Part shown: positions 34,599-41,480 of the stretch, piece by piece
Layout of the letters: each line of letters opens with the position of its first letter
How positions within the stretch are numbered: position 1 is the first letter of the stretch
Assembly: GCA_002343485.1 (NCBI GenBank)
Contig: DDST01000156.1
Coordinates: 21,899-77,714, forward strand
DNA length: 55,816 nucleotides
DNA from: Proteobacteria bacterium UBA2383
GTDB lineage: Bacteria > Pseudomonadota > Gammaproteobacteria > Competibacterales > Competibacteraceae
Reading direction: 5' to 3'
The notes under the pieces: generated by a model
The model's input: only the letters and a program-made list of their open reading frames with translations
Told to the model about the DNA's origin: nothing
The model's database searches: none
Program-made: the position numbers and the translations under genes

Positions 34599-34626
34599 TT
34601 GGCCTTGATTATGTTATGGTTATAAT
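34599..34626 (+). promoter_or_regulatory. candidate promoter, antisense to the small gene
   Basis: TTGGCC at 34599-34604 and a perfect TATAAT at 34621-34626 are 16 bases apart. A six-base-pair hairpin follows at 34629-34647. A transcript from here would be antisense to the 3' end of the minus-strand gene at 34670-34942. It is a sequence match only. Confidence 0.25.
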
Positions 34627-34669
34627 GAATGCCACTTCTGTTGGCATAGGGGTCTCAAAAATAGAGCTT

Positions 34670-34942
34670 CTAACGATGTGATAAGGGATAAGCCAAACGG
34701 CGCGGTATTTTTAACCAGTGGTACACTGCAAAATCCGCGTTGTTTTCCTCCAGGCATCGAACTGAATGAAGCTGTGTGCCTTTAATGGGCGCGTCACCAC
34801 CATAGCCACCGCAGTAACTGCCGCCACTAGCGCTGACACAAGATGTCTCGCCACGGTATGGACAACTGTATTTGTCGACTGGCATTAATCCTTCATTGGC
34901 GTAACGTTTGGCCTTCACTGGCCGCGTAATCTCATGTTTCAT
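34670..34942 (-). CDS. small Cys-containing hypothetical protein
   Basis: The 90-residue protein starts at the ATG at 34942 with GAGGA upstream. Four Cys occur in about 37 residues (patterns SCPY, SCVSASGG, SYCGGYGG, VRC), with Gly-rich spacers; the ends are basic. No signal peptide or membrane segment is visible. I do not recognise a family. The minus-strand terminator at 34542-34577 lies about 90 bases downstream, which supports that this is a real transcript. It could be a metal- or thiol-binding small protein; that is inference only. Confidence 0.55.
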   Translation of the reverse strand: MKHEITRPVKAKRYANEGLMPVDKYSCPYRGETSCVSASGGSYCGGYGGDAPIKGTQLHSVRCLEENNADFAVYHWLKIPRRLAYPLSHR

Positions 34943-35133
34943 CAGATTGGGTTCCTCGCTTTGATGGTAATGGTTTTTATTACTTACTTATAATTTAATT
35001 CGCTGGGTCAGGGTTATTCTTCTTTTGAGATGCAGATCAAACCCCTGTTACCAAGCAGGGACATATTAAAACCTGGCACTTTGGAGTAAATAAGGACATT
35101 CTAGAGTAGGGTTAGGGTTTTTCCTTATTGTCT

Positions 35134-36090
35134 ATGCCATTTATTCTTCGCGTTCATCTGACTGGATTGCTTGAGGCGGCTAGCATGCTGACCTGCATGG
35201 CCACCGTGATAGGATTTGCTGGCCAGTTTGGGTGGGTACTCGACTTGGCGGCCCATTTCCGGGTCCAGTATGCCCTGGTGCTGGGTCTGGGCGCGCTGTC
35301 GGCGGTGGTCCGGCGCAAGCATCATTGGGCAACGGTTTTTGCCGGGTTCGCTTTGCTCAATATATCGCTGCTTATGCCCCGGTTCTTGCCTAGCGTTGAG
35401 GCTGCGGTCAGCGATGATGCACCGGTATTCCGGGTATTATTGGCCAATATTAACTCGGAGCATCGCCATCCTGAAGCTGTCCGCCACGCGATCGCTGATG
35501 AAGACCCTGATTTTATTCTGCTGCTGGAAATTACTCCGTGGATGCTGGAGCAATTGGCTGATCTGGCTGACGGCTACCCGTATTGGGTTGCCGAACCCCG
35601 AGAGGATAATTTCGGTATAGCATTGTTTAGTCGGCAGCCGTTGTTAAAAACTGAAATTCTTCGCTTTGGTCCGGCTAAACTGCCCTCCATTCTGGCTGAG
35701 TTTCCATCCAGTGGACAGCGTTTCACCTTGCTGGGAACACACCCAACACCACCGGTCAGCGCTGAGCTAACGCAGTATCGTAATGAGCAATTGGCTATGC
35801 TGGCCCAGCGCGCCCGGCAAGCTGACCAGCCACTGCTCCTGCTAGGCGATCTTAACCTCTCACCTTGGTCGGCCTGGTTCAATCAACTACTGGCCAACTC
35901 TGGGTTGCAAGACAGTGCGAACGGGCGAGGCATCCAGCCGACTTGGCCAGCGGGGTGGCCCCCACTGTGGATTCCCATCGATCATGCGCTATTCTCAGAG
36001 GGTATCCAGATCCAGCGACGCGCCGTTGGAGCAGACCTCGGTTCGGATCACTATCCGGTCGTGGTTGAATTTCAAGTAGCGAGGCGATAG
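35134..36090 (+). CDS. endonuclease/exonuclease/phosphatase-family membrane protein
   Basis: The protein has 318 residues from the ATG at 35134 (a TTG six bases earlier is an alternative). It has two or three N-terminal transmembrane helices (about 10-85), then an EEP-fold domain: RVLLANINSEHRHP, catalytic Glu in FILLLEITPW, GDLNLSPWS with Asp/Asn, and the terminal GSDHYPVV with Asp-His. All metal and catalytic residues are present. Such proteins hydrolyse phosphoesters, often lipids or nucleic acids, facing the periplasm; the substrate is unknown. The N-terminal layout matches several proteobacterial 'YafD-like' proteins. Confidence 0.85.
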   Translation: MPFILRVHLTGLLEAASMLTCMATVIGFAGQFGWVLDLAAHFRVQYALVLGLGALSAVVRRKHHWATVFAGFALLNISLLMPRFLPSVEAAVSDDAPVFRVLLANINSEHRHPEAVRHAIADEDPDFILLLEITPWMLEQLADLADGYPYWVAEPREDNFGIALFSRQPLLKTEILRFGPAKLPSILAEFPSSGQRFTLLGTHPTPPVSAELTQYRNEQLAMLAQRARQADQPLLLLGDLNLSPWSAWFNQLLANSGLQDSANGRGIQPTWPAGWPPLWIPIDHALFSEGIQIQRRAVGADLGSDHYPVVVEFQVARR

Positions 36091-36154
36091 TTTTAGAGCG
36101 GTTTCAAACTATCTTTCCCATACCACTACCTTCTGACCGGAGGCTGTCTTCATC

Positions 36155-37165
36155 ATGTGTGCCCAATCCTCCTACTCAGACAATCCATCCGGCTCTCGTT
36201 CAATGATCGATTCCTCGAGACGTTCGTTCCTTGCTGGATTTGGAGCGCTGTTTGCCGCGGCCTTTGGCTTGGCTTCGCCGTCTAGCGAAGCGGCCCGGCC
36301 CCGCTACCAAACCTCCAATAATGCTCTGTTGAGAGATTTCCGAACCCCTTATCACATACCCCGAATGAACACGCTTGCGACCGATATTGATATATATATC
36401 AAGAAATTGCGTCGTGCAGGGCGGATCAAGGGCAACGAACGCACCGCCTGGTTAATTTACGATTTCACCACCCGGCAGTATTTAGTGGCGATCAATGCTA
36501 CCCGCTCCCATCAGAGTGCTAGTATGGTTAAGCCATTTATTGCGTTAGCATTCTTTCATAAGGTTCGTGAGGGTAAGCTGCAATATACCTCTTTCCATCG
36601 CAGCCGGATGGAAGCAATGATTCAACGCAGCGACAATAGCGCCACCAACTATTTCATTCAGTTGCTGAACCGGACCAGTCGCCGCTCTGGACCTGCTGAG
36701 GCAGAACGCACGCTCAAACGCTACCATCCTGACATCTTTCGTCATACTCGAATTGTCGAGCGCATCCCCGGCGGTGGACGCACCTACCGCAATAAAGCCT
36801 CTGCTCTCGATTATCACCGTTTTTTGTATGCGCTTTGGTACAATCGTCTGCCTTATTCAGCAGAATTGAAGCGGTTGATGAATCTGCCTAACCGTGATCG
36901 CGTTTACTCTGATGCTCACGGCGTGGCGCGGCAAACGTGGGTAATTGATAAGACGGGAACTACCGCCCGGTTGTGCGGCGACATGGGTATTCTGATTGCC
37001 CAGGGCCGGAATGGCTACCGTTATCCTTACACATTCGTCGGTATTATTGAAAAATCCCGTTCGGCGGGCAACTACAAGGCATGGAAGGATGATCGCGGCG
37101 ATGTTATCCGAGAGGTGTCGAGTCTGGCTTACGCGCATTTGCAGCGGATGCACAACTTGGTATGA
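36155..37165 (+). CDS. Tat-exported serine hydrolase with a class A beta-lactamase-type fold
   Basis: The 336-residue protein starts at an ATG preceded by GGAGG. A twin-arginine signal (SSRRSFLAGFG) sits about 20 residues in; an internal ATG at 36203 is an alternative start. The fold-specific motifs are all visible: the SxxK nucleophile SMVK, SDN in RSDNSATN, and KTG in DKTGTTAR. These mark class A beta-lactamases and related D,D-peptidases or transpeptidases, but an omega-loop ExxxN is not obvious. It may act on peptidoglycan rather than on antibiotics; resistance cannot be inferred. Confidence 0.85.
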   Translation: MCAQSSYSDNPSGSRSMIDSSRRSFLAGFGALFAAAFGLASPSSEAARPRYQTSNNALLRDFRTPYHIPRMNTLATDIDIYIKKLRRAGRIKGNERTAWLIYDFTTRQYLVAINATRSHQSASMVKPFIALAFFHKVREGKLQYTSFHRSRMEAMIQRSDNSATNYFIQLLNRTSRRSGPAEAERTLKRYHPDIFRHTRIVERIPGGGRTYRNKASALDYHRFLYALWYNRLPYSAELKRLMNLPNRDRVYSDAHGVARQTWVIDKTGTTARLCGDMGILIAQGRNGYRYPYTFVGIIEKSRSAGNYKAWKDDRGDVIREVSSLAYAHLQRMHNLV

Positions 37166-37350
37166 AGCCAATAGAGCATCATTTCGGATAGCCCATCTCT
37201 ATCCGATGGCTAGAAAGGCCGGTTGATAGTCTGAGTTTTTGCGAAGTTCCGTGAGATTTTCATTTAATTTCATTAAATTGTAACTTAGCTACTGCAATCG
37301 GTAAGTCCTTTGTTTACAATCCCCTGCCTGTGAAATGATAGGCGTTTGAG

Positions 37351-38514
37351 ATGATGTCTCACGATTTTGATCAGTCACCTTGCCGGGAAGGAACTGACAG
37401 CTTGAAATGGCAGCGTTATGGTGATGCCCTGCCGCTGTGGGTAGCGGATATGGATTTTCCGGCCCCTGAACCCGTATTGGCGGCGCTGCACGAAAGGGTC
37501 GCGCATGGTGTGTTCGGCTACGGGGCACCGCCGATAGCGTTGACAGAGACGTTGTGCGCACGGATGGCAAATCTGTACCAATGGGCGGTTAAACCAGAAG
37601 AAATTGTATATTTGCCAGGGCTGGTGTGCGGGTTGAACGTGGCATGTCGAGCGGTTGGCGAATCCGGCGATGAGGTGTTGGTGCAAACCCCGGTCTACCC
37701 GCCGTTTTTAGCTGCGCCAGGCAATCAGGGGCGACAGCTGGTGACCGCTGAACTGACGGCGGAATCGCGCGATGGCCGGCTTTACTACACCATTGACCCT
37801 GCGGCATTTGCAGCAACTATTAGCCCGCGCACCCGGTTGTTCATGCTTTGTCACCCGCATAACCCGGTCGGACGGGCTTTTGACCGAGCGGAACTTAGCC
37901 GGTTGGCGGATCTCTGCGAACGTTACGATTTAACGATTTGCTCGGACGAGATTCACTGCGACTTGCTGCTAGACGGACGGCAGCATGTCCCTCTTGCTAC
38001 TTTGGGGCCAGAGATTGCCCGGCGCTGTATTACTCTGATGGCGCCTAGCAAGACCTTTAACATCCCTGGTTTGGGTGCTAGTTTTGCCATTATTCAGAAT
38101 CCAGAACTCCAGCAGCGTTTCAAACAGGCCCTGCGCGGCATCGTCCCGGACGTCAATATCCTCGGTATGACTGCTACGCTGGCGGCGTATCAGCACGGCA
38201 GCGGCTGGCTGCGGGAACTGCTGCTTTATTTGGCCGCTAACCGGGATTATCTAGTGGATATCGTGGTGCGCTCTTTGCCCGGCGTCCGCGTGACTGTCCC
38301 AGAAGCGACCTACCTCGCTTGGCTGGATTGCCGGGAGGTGGATCTTCCTGGCAATCCTCACAATTTTTTTCTTAAAGAGGCGGGGGTAGCATTAAATGAT
38401 GGCGCGACCTTTGGCCCTGGTGGCGAGGGATTCGTGCGGCTGAATTTTGGCTGCCCTCGTGCCCGGTTGACCGAGGGTCTCGAGCAGATGCGGGTAGCCC
38501 TGCTTAGACACTAA
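37351..38514 (+). CDS. patB: PatB/MalY-family C-S lyase (PLP-dependent)
   Basis: The 387-residue fold-type I enzyme uses PLP to cleave cystathionine or related thioethers to a thiol, pyruvate and ammonia. Its N-terminus (DSLKWQRYG----LWVADMDFPAP) is typical of the MalY/PatB group. The PLP Lys lies in APSKTFNIPGL; other anchors are CHPHNPVGR, SDEIHCDLL and a C-terminal RLNFGCP. It is convergent with iscA, overlapping by 11 bases. The neighbouring cysE and Fe-S genes make sulfur metabolism a reasonable theme of this segment. Confidence 0.9.
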   Translation: MMSHDFDQSPCREGTDSLKWQRYGDALPLWVADMDFPAPEPVLAALHERVAHGVFGYGAPPIALTETLCARMANLYQWAVKPEEIVYLPGLVCGLNVACRAVGESGDEVLVQTPVYPPFLAAPGNQGRQLVTAELTAESRDGRLYYTIDPAAFAATISPRTRLFMLCHPHNPVGRAFDRAELSRLADLCERYDLTICSDEIHCDLLLDGRQHVPLATLGPEIARRCITLMAPSKTFNIPGLGASFAIIQNPELQQRFKQALRGIVPDVNILGMTATLAAYQHGSGWLRELLLYLAANRDYLVDIVVRSLPGVRVTVPEATYLAWLDCREVDLPGNPHNFFLKEAGVALNDGATFGPGGEGFVRLNFGCPRARLTEGLEQMRVALLRH

Positions 38515-38827
38515 AGCTCTCGCCGCAGCCACAGGCATCCTTGACATTGGGATTGTTGAAGCGAAAGCCTTCGTTAAGTCCTGACTTGGCGTAATCCACC
38601 TCCATCCCATCCAGATAAGGCAAATTCTTGGCGCTCACCACAACCTTCACGCCCTTTGATTCAAAGATTTGATCATCGGGATCAATCCGTTCGGCCAACT
38701 GAACGACGTACATATAACCAGAACAACCGGTATTGCGCACACCTAACCGCAACCCTTCCACTTTTTCTTGTTTAGCTAGATAAGCGCGCGCACGGTCAGC
38801 GGCTTTTTCGGTCAAGGTGATTGCCAT
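38504..38827 (-). CDS. iscA: HesB/IscA-type iron-sulfur assembly protein
   Basis: The 107-residue A-type carrier has the three conserved cysteines: Cys35 in NTGCSGY, and Cys99 and Cys101 in ACGCGES. These bind iron or a cluster between chains, and the protein delivers clusters to apo-enzymes. The start has AGGAG upstream. The nearest gene upstream is an IscU-like scaffold 33 bases away and then cysE, but no iscS, iscR or hscBA is present in the window. It could also be an ErpA-like protein; the sequence alone does not decide. Confidence 0.9.
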   Translation of the reverse strand: MAITLTEKAADRARAYLAKQEKVEGLRLGVRNTGCSGYMYVVQLAERIDPDDQIFESKGVKVVVSAKNLPYLDGMEVDYAKSGLNEGFRFNNPNVKDACGCGESFSV

Positions 38828-38860
38828 GTCGTATGCTCCTGTAGGAAAACTCTAGGGGAC

Positions 38861-39280
38861 CTAACACTCTTTACATGGAGAGGCAGGAAGGGTAGCAAAG
38901 TTCCGCTTTGCAGCATAATTCTGTAAGGCGGCTTTCAGTGCAGTTTCAGTCAAGACTGCGCAATGCAGTTTTTCCGGAGGCACGGCCAGCCGTTCAACCA
39001 GTTCGTGATGCCGGAATTGTGCAGCTTTCACCAGCGTTTGCCCAAGAACCCGCTCAGTCAACAGCGAACCGCAAGCGATCATCCATCCACAACCGTAGGC
39101 TTTGAAGCAAGCGGCGCTGATAAGACCTTCTTCATCGACTTGCAGATGCAGTTGCAGGATTGTCCTATCAATTGGCGAATTGATCCGTGCCGCTGCGACA
39201 TTAGGGTGCTGTGGATTCAGACTGCCTGCATGGCGGGGATGTTCGAAATGCGCCAGCGCTGCCAGGCTTAGCTTATGCAT
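38861..39280 (-). CDS. divergent IscU/NifU-type Fe-S scaffold protein
   Basis: The 139-residue protein aligns along its length with IscU: FEHPRHAGSL at the N-terminus, FKAYGCGWMIACGS in the middle, and VPPEKLHCAVL plus TALKAAL near the end. The second and third scaffold Cys are present (64 and 107). The first Cys, normally in a GAPACGD loop, is replaced: the aligned segment reads NSPIDRT, placing Asp38 at the Cys and Thr40 at the regulatory Asp position. Two extra Cys lie at 58 and 70 and the chain ends CKEC. It may bind a cluster differently or serve as a regulator; this is inference. Confidence 0.85.
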   Translation of the reverse strand: MHKLSLAALAHFEHPRHAGSLNPQHPNVAAARINSPIDRTILQLHLQVDEEGLISAACFKAYGCGWMIACGSLLTERVLGQTLVKAAQFRHHELVERLAVPPEKLHCAVLTETALKAALQNYAAKRNFATLPASPCKEC

Positions 39281-39289
39281 GAGTGCAGC

Positions 39290-40126
39290 TTAAGTCGATG
39301 TTTCAGTATTCTGGTCCACTTTGATACTAGGGTTGCTTTGCTCGCTCCATCCTTCTCGGCTGGTTGCCGAATGCAACTCGCAACCTCTTAGATCAGGTAA
39401 ACACAATTCGCCAGGTTCAATCCCAGCACCCCGCAACGCTTGGCATAATTGACGGACGGTACGGTCCAAACTGTGAATGTGATCAAGCATCTGATTGATG
39501 GCATGGGCCTCGGGATCGGGTAGGTCGGGTGTAGCGCCGTAAGCGTCGAAACCCAGCTTACGGGCAATTTCCCGGCGTACATCCTGGGTGGGACTGGGGC
39601 CGCCTGCTTCGACGACCCGGCCTGGTACACCGACTACTGTGGCGCCGGGGGGCACTTCCTTGATCACTACCGAATTCGAGCCGATGCGCGCATGGTCACC
39701 GACGGTGAATGGTCCTAGCACCTTTGCCCCAGCGCCGATTACAACATTGTTGCCTAAGGTCGGATGACGCTTGCCCTGATTCCAGCTGGTGCCGCCTAAA
39801 GTCACCCCTTGATATAGGGTGCAATCGTCACCGATCTCAGCAGTTTCACCAATAACGATGCCCATGCCGTGGTCGATGAAGAACCGTCGGCCGATTTTAG
39901 CGCCTGGGTGGATTTCAATACCAGTCAAAAATCGAGTGGTCGAGGATAGAAAGCGCGCTAGCCACTTCAGGCCTAGTTTCCATAGGGCGTGGTTGATCCG
40001 GTGAAACAAGATAGCGTGGATGCCAGGGTACGCCGTGAGAATCTCGAAGACACTGCGTGCTGCGGGGTCACGATCAAATACGCAGGTAATGTCTTCACGC
40101 AGACGTTGCCAAAACGCCATAGTCAT
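39290..40126 (-). CDS. cysE: serine O-acetyltransferase (CysE)
   Basis: CysE makes O-acetylserine from serine and acetyl-CoA, the first step of cysteine biosynthesis. The 278 residues begin FWQRLREDI---F-RDPAA, continue into the left-handed beta-helix with hexapeptide repeats (IEIHPGAKIG, FIDHGMGIVIGETA, GVTLGG), and close the catalytic domain near VVGVPGRVV. A C-terminal extension of about 90 residues after the helix is unlike the standard enterobacterial enzyme and includes a Pro-rich, then charged tail. Feedback inhibition by cysteine is typical. It stands first in a cysE / IscU-like / IscA set. Confidence 0.92.
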   Translation of the reverse strand: MTMAFWQRLREDITCVFDRDPAARSVFEILTAYPGIHAILFHRINHALWKLGLKWLARFLSSTTRFLTGIEIHPGAKIGRRFFIDHGMGIVIGETAEIGDDCTLYQGVTLGGTSWNQGKRHPTLGNNVVIGAGAKVLGPFTVGDHARIGSNSVVIKEVPPGATVVGVPGRVVEAGGPSPTQDVRREIARKLGFDAYGATPDLPDPEAHAINQMLDHIHSLDRTVRQLCQALRGAGIEPGELCLPDLRGCELHSATSREGWSEQSNPSIKVDQNTETST

Positions 40127-40275
40127 TGAGTCCAGGTTGTTGTCTCAAGATCGCCGCTCGTTCAAGGTATGGCGGCAGGGGCGAAAAAGTATAGCGTAAC
40201 TAGGCGCGCTGCTCTCCCTCTAGATGGAGGATCAGAAAACTGTCAGGTTGAGGCGCGAGGGTGGGGGGGGAATCG

Positions 40276-40304
40276 TTGCGCGTTTTGGGCTTTGCGCCTA
40301 GTAT
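40276..40304 (+). promoter_or_regulatory. candidate sigma70 promoter for the rpsF operon
   Basis: TTGCGC at 40276-40281 and TAGTAT at 40299-40304 are 17 bases apart, four of six matches each. It would give a leader of roughly 75 bases before rpsF, long enough for the hairpins described next. A perfect TATAAT at 40368-40373 lies too close to the start to leave a normal ribosome binding site, so it is a weaker candidate. Confidence 0.35.
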
Positions 40305-40315
40305 ACGCCCCCCTT

Positions 40316-40388
40316 GCGGTCCGTCCGGGCCGCGACTCCTTGCCTCATCGTTTTGCGAGAGGCTACCTATAATCCGTAAGGAGCCAGC
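40316..40388 (+). promoter_or_regulatory. rpsF leader with possible S6:S18 autoregulatory structure
   Basis: The leader can form a seven-base-pair hairpin at 40316-40333 (GCGGUCC with GGGCCGC, loop GUCC, one G-U). A second, weaker hairpin pairs 40361-40364 with 40382-40385 and encloses the AAGGAG Shine-Dalgarno region, with a CCG in its loop at 40374-40376. Ribosomal proteins S6 and S18 are known to bind a CCG-containing leader in many bacteria. Whether this leader is of that class is inference. Confidence 0.35.
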
Positions 40389-40844
40389 ATGCGACATTAC
40401 GAAATTGTGTTCATGGTCCATCCCGACCAGAGTGAACAAGTTCCTGCTATGATCGAACGTTATCGTACCTTGATTGGGGAAGATGGCGGCCAAATTCATC
40501 GTCTTGAGGATTGGGGCCGGCGGCAGTTGGCCTATCCCATCAATAAGATCCACAAGGCGCATTACGTATTGATGAACGTAGAATGCGGGCAGACGGTACT
40601 CGAAGAAATACAAAGAGCATTTCGCTTCAACGATGCTGTTATTCGCAATCTTATCATCCAGCGGGATGGTCCCGAGACTGAACCTTCGCCATTGATTAAA
40701 TTACGTGACGAACGCCCAGAGCGCGAAGATCGGGATGATCACGATGATCGAGGAGAGGATCATGATGACCGTGAAGATCACGGTCATCGCGCCGATCACG
40801 ATACACTAGGGGATGAAGTCGAGACCGACGACGAGATGCCCTAA
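40389..40844 (+). CDS. rpsF: 30S ribosomal protein S6 with an Asp/His-rich tail
   Basis: S6 binds S18 in the platform of the small subunit. The first 100 residues of this 151-residue protein are typical (MRHYEIVFMVHPDQSEQV, RR-LAYPINKIHKAHYVLM, FRFNDAVIRNLII). The last 45 or so are a charged tail rich in Asp, His, Arg and Glu, with repeated DDHDDRGEDHDDRED-like blocks, longer and more His-rich than the acidic tails of enteric S6. AAGGAG lies at a good distance from the ATG. It leads a cluster of priB, rpsR, a DUF2232 gene and rplI. Confidence 0.97.
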   Translation: MRHYEIVFMVHPDQSEQVPAMIERYRTLIGEDGGQIHRLEDWGRRQLAYPINKIHKAHYVLMNVECGQTVLEEIQRAFRFNDAVIRNLIIQRDGPETEPSPLIKLRDERPEREDRDDHDDRGEDHDDREDHGHRADHDTLGDEVETDDEMP

Positions 40845-40865
40845 TCTGCGTTGGTTGAACCGGTG

Positions 40866-41207
40866 ATGACATTGGTTCCTTCCGCCCATAATTGTCTGAT
40901 CATCACAGGCCAGGCGGCCGTACCTTGTGAGATGCGTGCCTCGCCTGCAGGGGTACCGATTGGCCGGTTTTTGCTTGACCATCACTCTAGGCAAGTCGAA
41001 GCTGGTTTTTCCCGCGAGGTGCGTTGCCGGATCCCAGTTATAGTCTGTGGCGAACCATTGGCGCGCACAGCAGGGCAGTTACTACCGGGTATGCAGGTGC
41101 GAGTGCAAGGCTTTGTCCGTCGTGACAACCCGCGCGAGGGCGAGTACCGGCTGGTACTTCATGCCACTCATATTGACGTTTTGAATACTGAATCATTTGA
41201 GGATTAA
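40866..41207 (+). CDS. priB: primosomal replication protein N
   Basis: PriB is a single-stranded-DNA-binding OB-fold protein that helps restart stalled replication forks with PriA and DnaT. The 113-residue frame from the ATG at 40866 shows the family pattern: NCLIITGQA, SPAGVPIGRFLLDH-S, QVEAG, RCRIPVIVCG and VQGFVRR. A TTG at 40851 would add five residues; neither start has a clear Shine-Dalgarno. Position between rpsF and rpsR is the classical gammaproteobacterial one. Confidence 0.9.
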   Translation: MTLVPSAHNCLIITGQAAVPCEMRASPAGVPIGRFLLDHHSRQVEAGFSREVRCRIPVIVCGEPLARTAGQLLPGMQVRVQGFVRRDNPREGEYRLVLHATHIDVLNTESFED

Positions 41208-41211
41208 TTCT

Positions 41212-41436
41212 ATGTCGCGATTTTTCCGTCGCAAGAAGTTCTGCCGTTTCACTGCTGAAGGTGTTAAGGAAATCGACTACAAGGACATTGCTGTCCTGAA
41301 GAACTATATCACTGAGACTGGCAAAATTGTGCCAAGCCGGATCACTGGAACCAAGGCACGCTATCAGCGGCAGTTATCGGTGGCGATCAAGCGTGCCCGG
41401 TTCCTGGCCTTGTTGCCATACTGCGACCGGCACTAA
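41212..41436 (+). CDS. rpsR: 30S ribosomal protein S18
   Basis: The 74-residue protein starts at the ATG at 41212 (MSRFFRRKKFCRF), with GAGGA just upstream; a GTG-like start at 41197 lies within the priB end and is unlikely. The conserved core IDYKDIAVLKNYITETGKIVPSRITGTKARYQRQL and RARFLALLPY are intact. It pairs with S6 at the platform of the small subunit. Confidence 0.97.
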   Translation: MSRFFRRKKFCRFTAEGVKEIDYKDIAVLKNYITETGKIVPSRITGTKARYQRQLSVAIKRARFLALLPYCDRH

Positions 41437-41480
41437 ACCCTGGCGCTGGCGCAAGGCAGTCCGAACGGAGTCCATCCGGC

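Noticed and set aside
36155..37165. Interpreting the beta-lactamase-fold gene as an antibiotic resistance gene
   Set aside because: SxxK, SDN and KTG are present, but an omega-loop Glu motif is not clear and the Tat-exported chain could equally act on peptidoglycan.
40368..40373. Perfect TATAAT just before rpsF as its promoter
   Set aside because: Transcription would begin within the ribosome binding site, and no -35 match lies at the right distance; a promoter further upstream fits better.
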